Part shown: positions 14,593 to 21,024 of the stretch, in pieces
Layout: each line of letters begins with the position of its first letter
Numbering within the stretch: position 1 is the first letter of the stretch
Assembly: GCA_947174215.1 (NCBI GenBank)
Contig: CAMWIB010000006.1
Span: 1-21,024, forward strand
Direction of reading: 5' to 3'
Origin: an uncultured Clostridia bacterium
GTDB taxonomy: Bacteria; Bacillota; Clostridia; Christensenellales; CAG-917
Length of the DNA stretch: 21,024 nt
Position numbers and translations under genes: made by a program
The notes under the pieces: model-generated
The model's input: the letters and a program-made list of their open reading frames with translations, nothing else
Told to the model about the DNA's origin: nothing
Databases searched by the model: none

Positions 14593-15336
14593 ATGGATAT
14601 AATTTTATGCGGTGCGTCGGGACGTATGGGTAGAGAAATGGCAAGCGAAATAACGCGGAGTAAGGACGCGCGTATCGTCGCCGCCGTTGACAAAAAGCTC
14701 CCGCTTATGGATTGTCCGTGTTATGAGAATATCGGCGACGTCAGAGAAAATGCTGACGTGATAGTGGACTTTTCCCACCACGGCAATACGTACGCGTTGG
14801 TAGATTCCGCTATACGGAGAAAACTTCCTCTTGTCGTAGCGACTACGGGGCAGACCGAAGAGGAAAGGACGTATATAGAAAGCGCGGCGGAGCATATCCC
14901 CGTGTTCTTCTGCGGGAATATGTCTTTGGGGGTTGCGCTGTTCATTGCTATGACGGCAAGGGTTGCGCGTACGTTTCCCTATGCGGACGTGGAGATAATC
15001 GAAACTCATCATAAGGGCAAGGCGGACTCGCCGAGCGGCACGGCGCTGATGCTCGCTTCTGCCGTAAGGGAAGCGCAGGGCTTTGGCGGAAGAATCGTGA
15101 TAGGCGAGCGTGACGGAGCGCGTCAAAAGGGTGATATCGGCATAAGCTCGGTGCGTATTGGCAACGTAGTTGGTGAACACGAGGTGCGAATAAATACGGG
15201 TTTTCAGACAATCACCTTGAAGCATGAAGCGCACAGCCGCGCTATTTTTGCAATAGGCGCAATGCACGCGATACGCTTTATCGTGGAAAAACCGTCAGGG
15301 CTTTACAGTGTAAAAAACTTTTTGGACGAAACGTAA
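14593..15336 (+). CDS. dapB: 4-hydroxy-tetrahydrodipicolinate reductase
   Basis: A 247-residue DapB, normal length. The nucleotide-binding loop is GASGRMG (7-13) and the second cofactor loop ATTGQT (83-88). The active-site signature ETHHKGKADSPSGTA (137-151) holds the catalytic histidine (H139) and lysine (K143). The enzyme reduces 4-hydroxy-tetrahydrodipicolinate with NAD(P)H in the diaminopimelate/lysine pathway, supplying peptidoglycan and, in spore formers, dipicolinate. GAGGTGGAG precedes the ATG. No other dap gene is adjacent, so it is a single-gene unit followed by hairpins at 15451-15476 and 15507-15541. Confidence 0.97.
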   Translation: MDIILCGASGRMGREMASEITRSKDARIVAAVDKKLPLMDCPCYENIGDVRENADVIVDFSHHGNTYALVDSAIRRKLPLVVATTGQTEEERTYIESAAEHIPVFFCGNMSLGVALFIAMTARVARTFPYADVEIIETHHKGKADSPSGTALMLASAVREAQGFGGRIVIGERDGARQKGDIGISSVRIGNVVGEHEVRINTGFQTITLKHEAHSRAIFAIGAMHAIRFIVEKPSGLYSVKNFLDET

Positions 15337-15450
15337 TGATTAAACGTAATTGCGCATAAATGCGTGAAAGTACGGTTTTAATATGCACTGTGATTATGTG
15401 GGGAATAGCGATTGAATTAAAATAGTCGATTAGATTGCCGCTATTGCAAC

Positions 15451-15476
15451 AATACGGCAAATGATTTTGCCGTATT
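15451..15476. other. perfect hairpin downstream of dapB
   Basis: AATACGGCAAA / TTTGCCGTATT, an 11-bp perfect stem with a TGAT loop. There is no T run after it on either strand, so it is not a typical terminator; it could stabilise the dapB mRNA end. Confidence 0.5.
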
Positions 15477-15506
15477 AAACTCGTGTTTTGTGATTGCATT
15501 CAACAA

Positions 15507-15541
15507 AAATTGCCGAGGTCTACCGTAGACTTTGGCAATTT
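15507..15541 (+). terminator. terminator upstream of the PrsA-like gene (end of dapB unit)
   Basis: A 16-bp stem with two G-T pairs (AAATTGCC ... GGCAATTT, inner GGTCTA/TAGACT) and a CCG loop, followed by CATTTATTTTTAA. Confidence 0.75.
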
Positions 15542-15577
15542 CATTTATTTTTAATACTTACAGACTGTAAAAATCGC

Positions 15578-15606
15578 TTGCGCATGAGCGTGTATGTGTG
15601 TATAAT
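15578..15606 (+). promoter_or_regulatory. promoter of the PrsA-like lipoprotein gene
   Basis: TTGCGC (15578-15583), a 17-base spacer and a perfect TATAAT (15601-15606), 40 bases before the ATG. Confidence 0.75.
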
Positions 15607-15647
15607 GGTTATACTTATTATGTACTTTCATACTTTGGAGATAAGAT

Positions 15648-18029
15648 ATGAAGAAAAAACTGATTGTTGCAACCGTACTCATACTTCTGCTTGCTTTGAG
15701 CTTGACCATGTTGGTCGGCTGCGACGAGATTTTCAAAAAGAATGACGAGCGTGACGCCAAGCAGGTTGTCGCCACCGTCAACTACAACGGACAGAGCGCG
15801 GACATCTACAAGTTCGAGCTTACGGCGTCCTTCAACCAATACGCCTATGCGTACAACAGCTACTACAATATGTCGTACGAGCAGGCGGCAGATTACATTC
15901 TGCAATCGCTCGCACAGCAGAAGCTTCTCGTGCTGTACGCTATGGAAAAGGTTCCGACTCTCGGCAAGTTTGAAACCGCTCCCAAGACTTTGGAAGAAAT
16001 GCTTTCAAAGAGCGAGAGAAACAAAGCGGTTGAAAACGCGAACGACAGTCTGTACAGTGCGCTTAGCACGCTGATTAAGGACAGCATCGCCGAGGATAAC
16101 TACAACAGCGGCAGTGCGACTACGACCGCGCCCGACGACGATGAAGACGAGGAAATCACCGAAGCCGTTTATATCCGCTATGAGTCAAACGGCGGCAGCA
16201 GTGTTGAGCGTCAACGCGTGCAGAAGGGTGCGACCGTCAAAGAGCCGACCGAGCCTACCAAAGAAGGCTATACATTCTACGGCTGGTATGAGGATAGCGA
16301 CGTTGCTAAGACCGAGGTCGTAAGCGAAGGCGCTTGGCATTTCAGAGATAAGGTTCTCAAAGCGGATAAGACGGGATACGAGGATTTGGGTACTCCCGCG
16401 AACGAGTCCAAAACGCTCTACGCTAAGTGGGTTAAGTTCGTTACCCCGCGTTCCGAAAAGCCCGAGGTAGAGGAAGAGGAAGATTACGACCCGGATGATG
16501 AAACGGTTGAAATCTCCGCAAAGTTCTTCACCGACGAGTATAAGACGACGCTTTTCGATAAGGTCGCAGAGGAAGACTACGTCGAAACGATGAAGGTCAA
16601 GAACAATGACTTCAAGAAAACTTTGCAGAGCTACATCGACGACGCACTCGCAACCTTGGAGAAAAACCTCAAAAACAATCTTTATAAATCAAGCAAGGAA
16701 GAGTGCTACGAGTACTATTTGAAGACTCAGATGGAAACGCTTCTCGTCACCAAGCTCGAAAGACTTCTCGGCGAAAGCGCGACCGTTACCAAGGAAGAGG
16801 TTGAAAAGGAATTCAACCGCGTGGTTGCCGCAAACAAGGAAACCTTCCTCGGTTCTAACGCGAGCTATTCAAGCGCACTCACGAGTATGCTTGACGGCAC
16901 GTACTATCACAACTCAACCGAAGACAGCTACGGCTTCGTTATCAACATCTTGTTGAAGCTCGACGAGGAAAAGGTAAACGAGCTTACCGCATATCTCAAA
17001 AATCACCCCGGTATGACTGCCGCGGCAACGATTATGCGCAACCGTATGCTTTCCGAGATGGAAATCAGAGTGTCCAATCCGGAGTACGACAGCAAGGCTG
17101 TTGTCAAGGATAAGGATAACAACGAGATTGAATTGCGCGACCCGATGACCGACCCTGCAAACCCGTACAACGGTAAGGGCAAGACGTTTGATACGTCATA
17201 CCAGAAAGAGGGCGGCAACAAATATGAGAAGCTCGTTTCATTCGAGCAGGTTGACGGCAAGTATACGATTGTATACGGCGCAAGCGAGCATCCCGCAATG
17301 GCGTATTTGCTTGAAAAGGTTCCTGCGTTCGATAAGGACGGCAAGACGGGTATAATTCATCAGATGCAAAACAGCTTTGCACAGGTTAAAGCCGCGACTG
17401 ATTTGTCCGCTACGCAGAAGGTGTACTGGATGAGAGAGGTTGCAAACGCATGGCTCTATCTCGTAGGCGACGATACGGGTGCTGTAAATTCCGATTCCAA
17501 CAACGGCGGTCTTGGCTATCTCGTATCTCCTGAAGGCGAAACCAGCGGATACCTCGAAGCGTTCACCGATTATGCGCGTGCGCTTATCAAAGCGGGTACA
17601 GGTTCATTCAGAGCGGGTGAAGAAAACGAGAAGTCTTACCTCGGTGCGGAAACCGACGGTACGCTGAACGGCGACGGAGTCGTTTACGTGGCGGCAGACA
17701 GCTTTATCGAAACCGGCAATACGGGTAACGCGTATGCGGGTATCTTCGTACTTGTCAACAGCTACACCGTATGGGACCCCTCCTTCTACGATGAGTATGC
17801 CGAGGGCGAGAAGCTTGAAGGCAATACGCTTCCTCTTGACTATCTCCTCAACTTCGCGCAGGATAAGGACGATATGAAGACCGTCTATCAGATGATTGAG
17901 GAAACGCTTCTCACCGCAAAGAAGAAGAACGTTTACAACCTCGATGTCAACACCGTTGGCAACGAGAATATGGACGGAATTGTGTATTATAAGAAGGCGT
18001 ACAAGTCCCTCTGGAAAGATTTAGACTAA
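15648..18029 (+). CDS. PrsA/SurA-like lipoprotein with inserted Flg_new repeat
   Basis: A 793-residue predicted lipoprotein: signal (4-24), lipobox LVGC with C25. Residues 38-104 resemble the SurA/PrsA N-terminal chaperone segment (VATVNYNGQSADIYKFELTA, then YEQAADYILQSLAQQKLLV). An acidic linker (161-170) leads to one Flg_new/InlB-type unit (about 174-263; GYTFYGWYED, LYAKWV), then another acidic linker (272-286). A helical part follows (300-470), and 613-708 weakly echoes a parvulin domain (DSNNGGLGYLV...FTDYARALIKAG...GIFVLVN). PrsA proteins help secreted proteins fold outside the membrane. A prolyl-isomerase activity is doubtful because the match is weak. GGAG lies 7 bases before the ATG; the gene has its own promoter and terminator. 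A purely structural surface protein is the alternative. Confidence 0.7.
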   Translation: MKKKLIVATVLILLLALSLTMLVGCDEIFKKNDERDAKQVVATVNYNGQSADIYKFELTASFNQYAYAYNSYYNMSYEQAADYILQSLAQQKLLVLYAMEKVPTLGKFETAPKTLEEMLSKSERNKAVENANDSLYSALSTLIKDSIAEDNYNSGSATTTAPDDDEDEEITEAVYIRYESNGGSSVERQRVQKGATVKEPTEPTKEGYTFYGWYEDSDVAKTEVVSEGAWHFRDKVLKADKTGYEDLGTPANESKTLYAKWVKFVTPRSEKPEVEEEEDYDPDDETVEISAKFFTDEYKTTLFDKVAEEDYVETMKVKNNDFKKTLQSYIDDALATLEKNLKNNLYKSSKEECYEYYLKTQMETLLVTKLERLLGESATVTKEEVEKEFNRVVAANKETFLGSNASYSSALTSMLDGTYYHNSTEDSYGFVINILLKLDEEKVNELTAYLKNHPGMTAAATIMRNRMLSEMEIRVSNPEYDSKAVVKDKDNNEIELRDPMTDPANPYNGKGKTFDTSYQKEGGNKYEKLVSFEQVDGKYTIVYGASEHPAMAYLLEKVPAFDKDGKTGIIHQMQNSFAQVKAATDLSATQKVYWMREVANAWLYLVGDDTGAVNSDSNNGGLGYLVSPEGETSGYLEAFTDYARALIKAGTGSFRAGEENEKSYLGAETDGTLNGDGVVYVAADSFIETGNTGNAYAGIFVLVNSYTVWDPSFYDEYAEGEKLEGNTLPLDYLLNFAQDKDDMKTVYQMIEETLLTAKKKNVYNLDVNTVGNENMDGIVYYKKAYKSLWKDLD

Positions 18030-18066
18030 AATTGAGCTACCACGCGAATAGCATTTGACGCGATTG

Positions 18067-18100
18067 AAAAATGTCACCTTAAAATAGAGGTGACATTTTT
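18067..18100 (+). terminator. terminator of the PrsA-like gene
   Basis: A perfect 13-bp stem (AAAAATGTCACCT / AGGTGACATTTTT) with an 8-base loop, ending in a T run. An outer pair GAATAGC (18046-18052) / GCTATTC (18109-18115) may extend the structure. Confidence 0.9.
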
Positions 18101-18136
18101 AATAATCGCTATTCCGTCGCTTCGCTCCTTACAAAT

Positions 18137-18231
18137 CGCCCCATTGTCACTGAGTCGCGTATTGCACGAGGTCCTCACAAACGTCCCTGTTTGTGGGGGT
18201 GAATAACGTTAGGCTTGCTGTCAATGGGGCG
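18137..18231. ncRNA. candidate structured RNA or palindromic element
   Basis: The 10-base ends CGCCCCATTG (18137-18146) and CAATGGGGCG (18222-18231) are perfect inverted repeats enclosing 75 bases. Inside, CACAAAC (18176-18182) pairs with GTTTGTG (18189-18195) around GTCCCT, extendable by TCCT/GGGG-type pairs, and CGTATT (18158-18163) can pair with AATAACG (18202-18208) with one bulge. The plus-strand end is followed by TTTT. No known RNA family was recognised; a mobile palindromic repeat is the main alternative. No gene occupies 18101-18396. Confidence 0.4.
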
Positions 18232-18298
18232 TTTTCGCGGCACTCATCTCAATAACGCAATTTTAGATTCTTTATAATTGTTTTGGGAAAAATCCAAG

Positions 18299-18325
18299 AG
18301 TCAACCACACTAAGTGTGTTCAACT
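18299..18325. promoter_or_regulatory. imperfect palindrome upstream of the 18410 gene
   Basis: CACACT-A-AGTGTG with outer AGTCAAC / GTTCAACT arms forms a near-palindrome about 20 bases before the -35 box. It could be an operator or a small hairpin. Confidence 0.3.
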
Positions 18326-18346
18326 TCAAATATTTGATTGAAAGTA

Positions 18347-18375
18347 TTGCATTTGTTGAATTGTTATGTTATCCT
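18347..18375 (+). promoter_or_regulatory. possible promoter of the 18410 gene
   Basis: TTGCAT (18347-18352), a 17-base spacer and TATCCT (18370-18375), about 35 bases before the ATG. Confidence 0.5.
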
Positions 18376-18409
18376 ACGTTACTACAATTAGGTATTGGAG
18401 GTTATAGAT

Positions 18410-18895
18410 ATGAGAATGTGCAACAGCGAAGCAATGAAGAGAATCAAGGAACTTGAAGACCAGAAACAAAAGCTCATTTATTCCGAGCGTATGCGCAGTA
18501 AGGTTTCCTACAAGGAGGACGAGGAAAAGAAGCCGTCCAATTATGATTACGAGTTGACGAGAAGTAAGATTGCAGATATTGACTGCGAGGTTCGCAAGAT
18601 TAAGCATGCGCTTGCAAAGGCGAACTGCACTGTTATGGTTGACGATTTCGATATGACGATAGGCGAGGCGCTCGTATATCTCGCACAGCTCAATTCTGAG
18701 CTTGCAAGACTCAACGAGCTGTCTTTGGAGGAGAAGCTGTCAAGGCGTATTACGGCAAACGGCGTTTTGGAATATACCGAGTGCCTGTATAGCCCTGAAA
18801 AGGCGGAGAAAGATTGGCACGAGATGCGCGCTAAGATTTTCAAGCTTCAAGTCGCCATTGACAGAGCAAACCTCAACAACTTCATCGAGTATTAA
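18410..18895 (+). CDS. small helical protein, possibly DIP1984/septicolysin-like
   Basis: A 161-residue, charged, almost wholly helical protein with no signal or membrane segment. Residues 8-30 and 45-75 are likely coiled coil (MKRIKELEDQKQKLI; IADIDCEVRKIKHALAKAN). The middle DFDMTIGEALVYLAQLNSEL (79-98) and the end EMRAKIFKLQVAIDRANLNN (138-157) resemble the pattern of the DIP1984/septicolysin group (a helical hairpin ending in a reld-iQ-aNw motif). That match is from memory and the group has no settled function. ATG 18410 has GGAGG 8 bases upstream; a TTG at 18395 falls inside that ribosome site. The gene is a single unit. Confidence 0.7.
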   Translation: MRMCNSEAMKRIKELEDQKQKLIYSERMRSKVSYKEDEEKKPSNYDYELTRSKIADIDCEVRKIKHALAKANCTVMVDDFDMTIGEALVYLAQLNSELARLNELSLEEKLSRRITANGVLEYTECLYSPEKAEKDWHEMRAKIFKLQVAIDRANLNNFIEY

Positions 18896-19207
18896 AAGCT
18901 TTCCTGCGCGGGACGATAACAGGTCTATGTACCCGGTTTGGGTAGTTTCGTATAAGGTTATGTTTATGAGTTTATACAGATAAAGTTATAGTTTTTCCGT
19001 TATCAAGTTAGGTTGTGGTTTATTGTTTAGAAAATAGCAAATATTATTTTTACAATTTAACGTCCACCGCGCGAAAACTTAAATGCGGCAACAGAAGTAT
19101 AGGGTTATAAGTTGCCGCACGTATTCGTTCTCAAAACCGCCAATAAGCGGGGGCAATTTTTGTTGCGTAATATCAACGATTATTCTTTTTAGCAGATATA
19201 GCTACTG
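18896..19207. other. intergenic stretch with hairpins, no gene recognised
   Basis: Small hairpins occur at 18931-18943 (ACCC-GGTTT-GGGT) and 19137-19150 (CCGC-CAATAA-GCGG, then GGGCAATTTTT on the plus strand, a weak terminator-like end). The clearest is TGCGGCAAC / GTTGCCGCA at 19084-19119 with an 18-base loop. No known RNA, riboswitch or reading frame was recognised. Some of these may end the 18410 transcript. Confidence 0.4.
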
Positions 19208-19231
19208 TTTACAAATTATTTACAATTGACA
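19208..19231 (+). promoter_or_regulatory. TTTACA direct repeats, candidate response-regulator box
   Basis: TTTACA occurs at 19208-19213 and 19219-19224, exactly 11 bases apart, followed by TTGACA at 19226-19231. OmpR/PhoB-type regulators bind such one-turn direct repeats, and the gene downstream encodes one. TTTACA/TTGACA may also serve as the -35, with TATAAG (19243-19248) as a possible -10. Confidence 0.4.
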
Positions 19232-19292
19232 AATATTACGTTTATAAGTTTTAATTATATTATAGATATAAAACCAATTTGGAAGTGAAACT

Positions 19293-19964
19293 ATGCAGAA
19301 TATTTTGGTAGTAGAGGATGACCGCGCGCTTAATCAACTTATGTGCGCGTATCTTTCGGATAACGGCTACAAGCCGACGGCGTGCTATGACGGCGAGGAA
19401 GCTTATATTACGCTGAGCGGTGGAAAGTTCGACCTCGTAATAAGCGACGTGATGATGCCGAAGATGGACGGCTTCGAGCTTGTGCGCCGCATAAGGTTTA
19501 CGAATAACGCTATACCAATTTTATTCCTTACGGCAAAGGATGATAAGCCCTCACAGCTACTTGGGTATAAGATTGGTGTGGACGATTACCTTGTCAAGCC
19601 CTTTGATATGGACGTGCTTATGCTACGCGTGGCGGCGATATTGCGCCGTTCCAAAATAGAAGAGGATAGCGAGCTTTGCGTTGGCAATCTTGTGATGAAC
19701 AGACAGGAGCATACCGCGTACGTTGACGGCGAGGAGTTGAAACTCACCGTACGCGAGTTCGATTTGCTATTCAAGTTCCTGTCATACCCGAAGCGTACGT
19801 TCACCCGCGCACAGCTTATGGACGAGTTCTGGGATTTTGACAGCTCGGCTATGTCGCGTACGGTAGACGTGTATCTTGCGCGCCTGCGCGACAAGACGTC
19901 CGTTTGCGACGGCTTCGAAATCGTCACCGTACACGGCTTGGGATATAAGGCGGTTTTGAAATGA
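19293..19964 (+). CDS. OmpR/PhoB-family response regulator
   Basis: A 223-residue two-domain regulator. The receiver domain (1-118) has acidic pocket E8-D9-D10, phosphorylation site D52 (LVISDVMMPKMDGFELVRRI), switch T80 and K102 (VDDYLVKPFD). The C-terminal winged helix (about 126-223) has LKLTVREFDLLFKFLSYPKR and the recognition region MSRTVDVYLARLRDK, ending VHGLGYKAVLK. It is phosphorylated by the kinase encoded next and activates or represses target promoters. The start has GGAAGTG upstream. The last codon and stop (AAATGA) overlap the kinase ATG by 4 bases, so the pair is translationally coupled. The direct repeats at 19208-19231 may be its own binding site. Confidence 0.96.
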   Translation: MQNILVVEDDRALNQLMCAYLSDNGYKPTACYDGEEAYITLSGGKFDLVISDVMMPKMDGFELVRRIRFTNNAIPILFLTAKDDKPSQLLGYKIGVDDYLVKPFDMDVLMLRVAAILRRSKIEEDSELCVGNLVMNRQEHTAYVDGEELKLTVREFDLLFKFLSYPKRTFTRAQLMDEFWDFDSSAMSRTVDVYLARLRDKTSVCDGFEIVTVHGLGYKAVLK

Positions 19965-20989
19965 AGCTCAGAAGGTCGCTTTGGGGATACTTGTCAATAT
20001 TCGGTTTCGTAGCCGCGATTGCGACGGGTACGGTGCTTATATACGGCGCGGTCGATAGAGTCGCAACCCACGATGAAACGATAATCATTATGACGTGCGT
20101 AATATTCGTGTTCGCGCTCGTATGTACGATAATCGATATCGTACGCAGGAAAAAGACGGTGGAAGAGCCAGTGGAGAGGATTCTGCAAGCTACGAAGGAA
20201 ATTGCAAGCGGCAATCTTTCCGTCAAGCTCGTGCCGTTTCATACGTATAAGAGATACGACCAGTACGACCTCATTATCGAGGACATAAACGATATGACGA
20301 AACAGCTCTCAAAGGCAGAAACGATGAAGGCTGATTTTGTGTCAAACGTATCTCACGAGCTGAAAACTCCGCTTGCAATATTACAAAATTACGCGCACGC
20401 ACTGAAAAATGACGGACTGGATGCGGCTACGCGCGACAAATATCTTGACGTAATTGAAACGACGTCAAAACGAATGACTACGCTCGTCACGAATATCCTC
20501 AGCCTTAACAAGCTTGAAAACCAACAGTTCAAACCCGAGCTTACGAGGATAGATTTGAAGGAAATGCTCATAAACACCGTACTCGGTTTTGAGGAGCTTA
20601 TGGATAAAAAAGCTATCGAGCCTATATGCGAGCTTGACGACGTTTGCGTAACGTCATCGTACGGATATCTGGAACTCATTTGGAACAATCTGCTGTCGAA
20701 CGCAATTAAGTTTTCAAACGAGGGCGGGAAGATTGTCGTATCTCTAAAAAAAGAAAAGAACTGTGCCGTTGTCAGCGTACAGGATTTCGGACTCGGTATG
20801 TCAAGCGAAACGGGAGAGCATATCTTTGACAAGTTCTATCAGGGAGATACCTCTCACGCGCAGGAGGGCAACGGACTGGGACTTGCGATAGTGAAGCGCA
20901 TAATCGACTTGCTCGGCGGCGAGATTTTTGTTGAGAGTAAATTAGGCGCAGGAAGTAAGTTTACGGTGAAAATAGGCGAAACTGTATAG
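19961..20989 (+). CDS. sensor histidine kinase with two TMs and a very short outer loop
   Basis: A 342-residue kinase. TM1 is about 8-30 and TM2 about 41-62, leaving only some 10 outer residues, so sensing is probably within the membrane or through a partner. A HAMP-like linker spans about 63-115. The dimerisation domain carries the H-box FVSNVSHELKTPLAILQNYA (126-145) with H132 as phosphorylation site. The ATPase domain has the N-box LIWNNLLSNAIKFS (239-252), G1 DFGLG (275-279), the F box and G2 GNGLGLA (303-309). All catalytic residues are present. It pairs with the preceding regulator (4-base overlap, ATGA). The input signal is unknown. The stop is TAG at 20987-20989; the last 35 bases of the window hold nothing recognisable. 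Confidence 0.95.
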   Translation: MKLRRSLWGYLSIFGFVAAIATGTVLIYGAVDRVATHDETIIIMTCVIFVFALVCTIIDIVRRKKTVEEPVERILQATKEIASGNLSVKLVPFHTYKRYDQYDLIIEDINDMTKQLSKAETMKADFVSNVSHELKTPLAILQNYAHALKNDGLDAATRDKYLDVIETTSKRMTTLVTNILSLNKLENQQFKPELTRIDLKEMLINTVLGFEELMDKKAIEPICELDDVCVTSSYGYLELIWNNLLSNAIKFSNEGGKIVVSLKKEKNCAVVSVQDFGLGMSSETGEHIFDKFYQGDTSHAQEGNGLGLAIVKRIIDLLGGEIFVESKLGAGSKFTVKIGETV

Positions 20990-21024
20990 TAAGCTGTAAA
21001 TCATTATATTTATATGATAATAAG

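Noticed and set aside
14605..15267. 220-codon open frame on the minus strand
   Set aside because: Lies wholly antisense to dapB, whose motifs are complete; the protein has no recognisable features.
18896..19207. 6S RNA, tmRNA or riboswitch
   Set aside because: No tmRNA tag or tRNA-like ends, no long 6S-like stem, and no riboswitch core could be recognised.
1..21024. CRISPR array
   Set aside because: No set of regularly spaced direct repeats was found.

Overview
The window looks like a chromosome segment of an uncultured member of the Bacillota, most likely class Clostridia and probably gut-associated. The evidence is the gene orders rpsF-ssb-rpsR and tmk-holB-ricT, strong GGAGG-type ribosome binding sites, sigma-A promoters with 17-bp spacers, and lipoproteins carrying BspA-type leucine-rich repeats and InlB/Flg_new repeats. 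TGG is used for Trp and TGA works as a stop, so the genetic code is standard. The order below class level cannot be fixed from this sequence.

Layout. Positions 1-1200 are an AT-rich accessory strip: two tandem XRE regulators (the first cut by the window edge), then a small GIY-YIG nuclease gene enclosed between two inverted repeat arms. A 99-bp cargo-free copy of the same arm pair lies at 2484-2582. Between them, on the minus strand, is the ribosomal/replication operon rpsF-ssb-rpsR, with a clear promoter, a candidate S6:S18 leader and a terminator. Then come a MATE exporter and a free-standing, AT-rich gene for a zinc ribbon-TIR-coiled coil-LRR protein (4377-6143), which has its own promoter and terminator and is the strongest candidate here for an under-described (immune-like) system. 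The minus-strand tmk-holB-ricT operon follows.

Positions 8900-18100 mix surface or envelope proteins with housekeeping genes. The envelope set is a lipoprotein with MBG-like, Flg_new and LRR domains; a VanZ-like membrane protein whose outer loop is filled by Ig-like domains; and a PrsA/SurA-like lipoprotein with an inserted Flg_new repeat. The other genes are a zinc-finger protein of unknown function (minus strand), tRNA-Arg(CCT) and dapB. Most of these are single-gene transcription units with recognisable promoters and hairpin terminators.

Positions 18100-21024 hold an unexplained long inverted-repeat structure (possible ncRNA), a small helical protein resembling the DIP1984/septicolysin group, and a PhoB/OmpR-type response regulator with a sensor kinase. 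A TTTACA direct repeat with 11-bp periodicity lies upstream of the regulator and suggests autoregulation.

The best leads are the GIY-YIG/inverted-repeat element with its cargo-free copy, the TIR-LRR protein, the VanZ with Ig insertion, and the structured intergenic element at 18137-18231.
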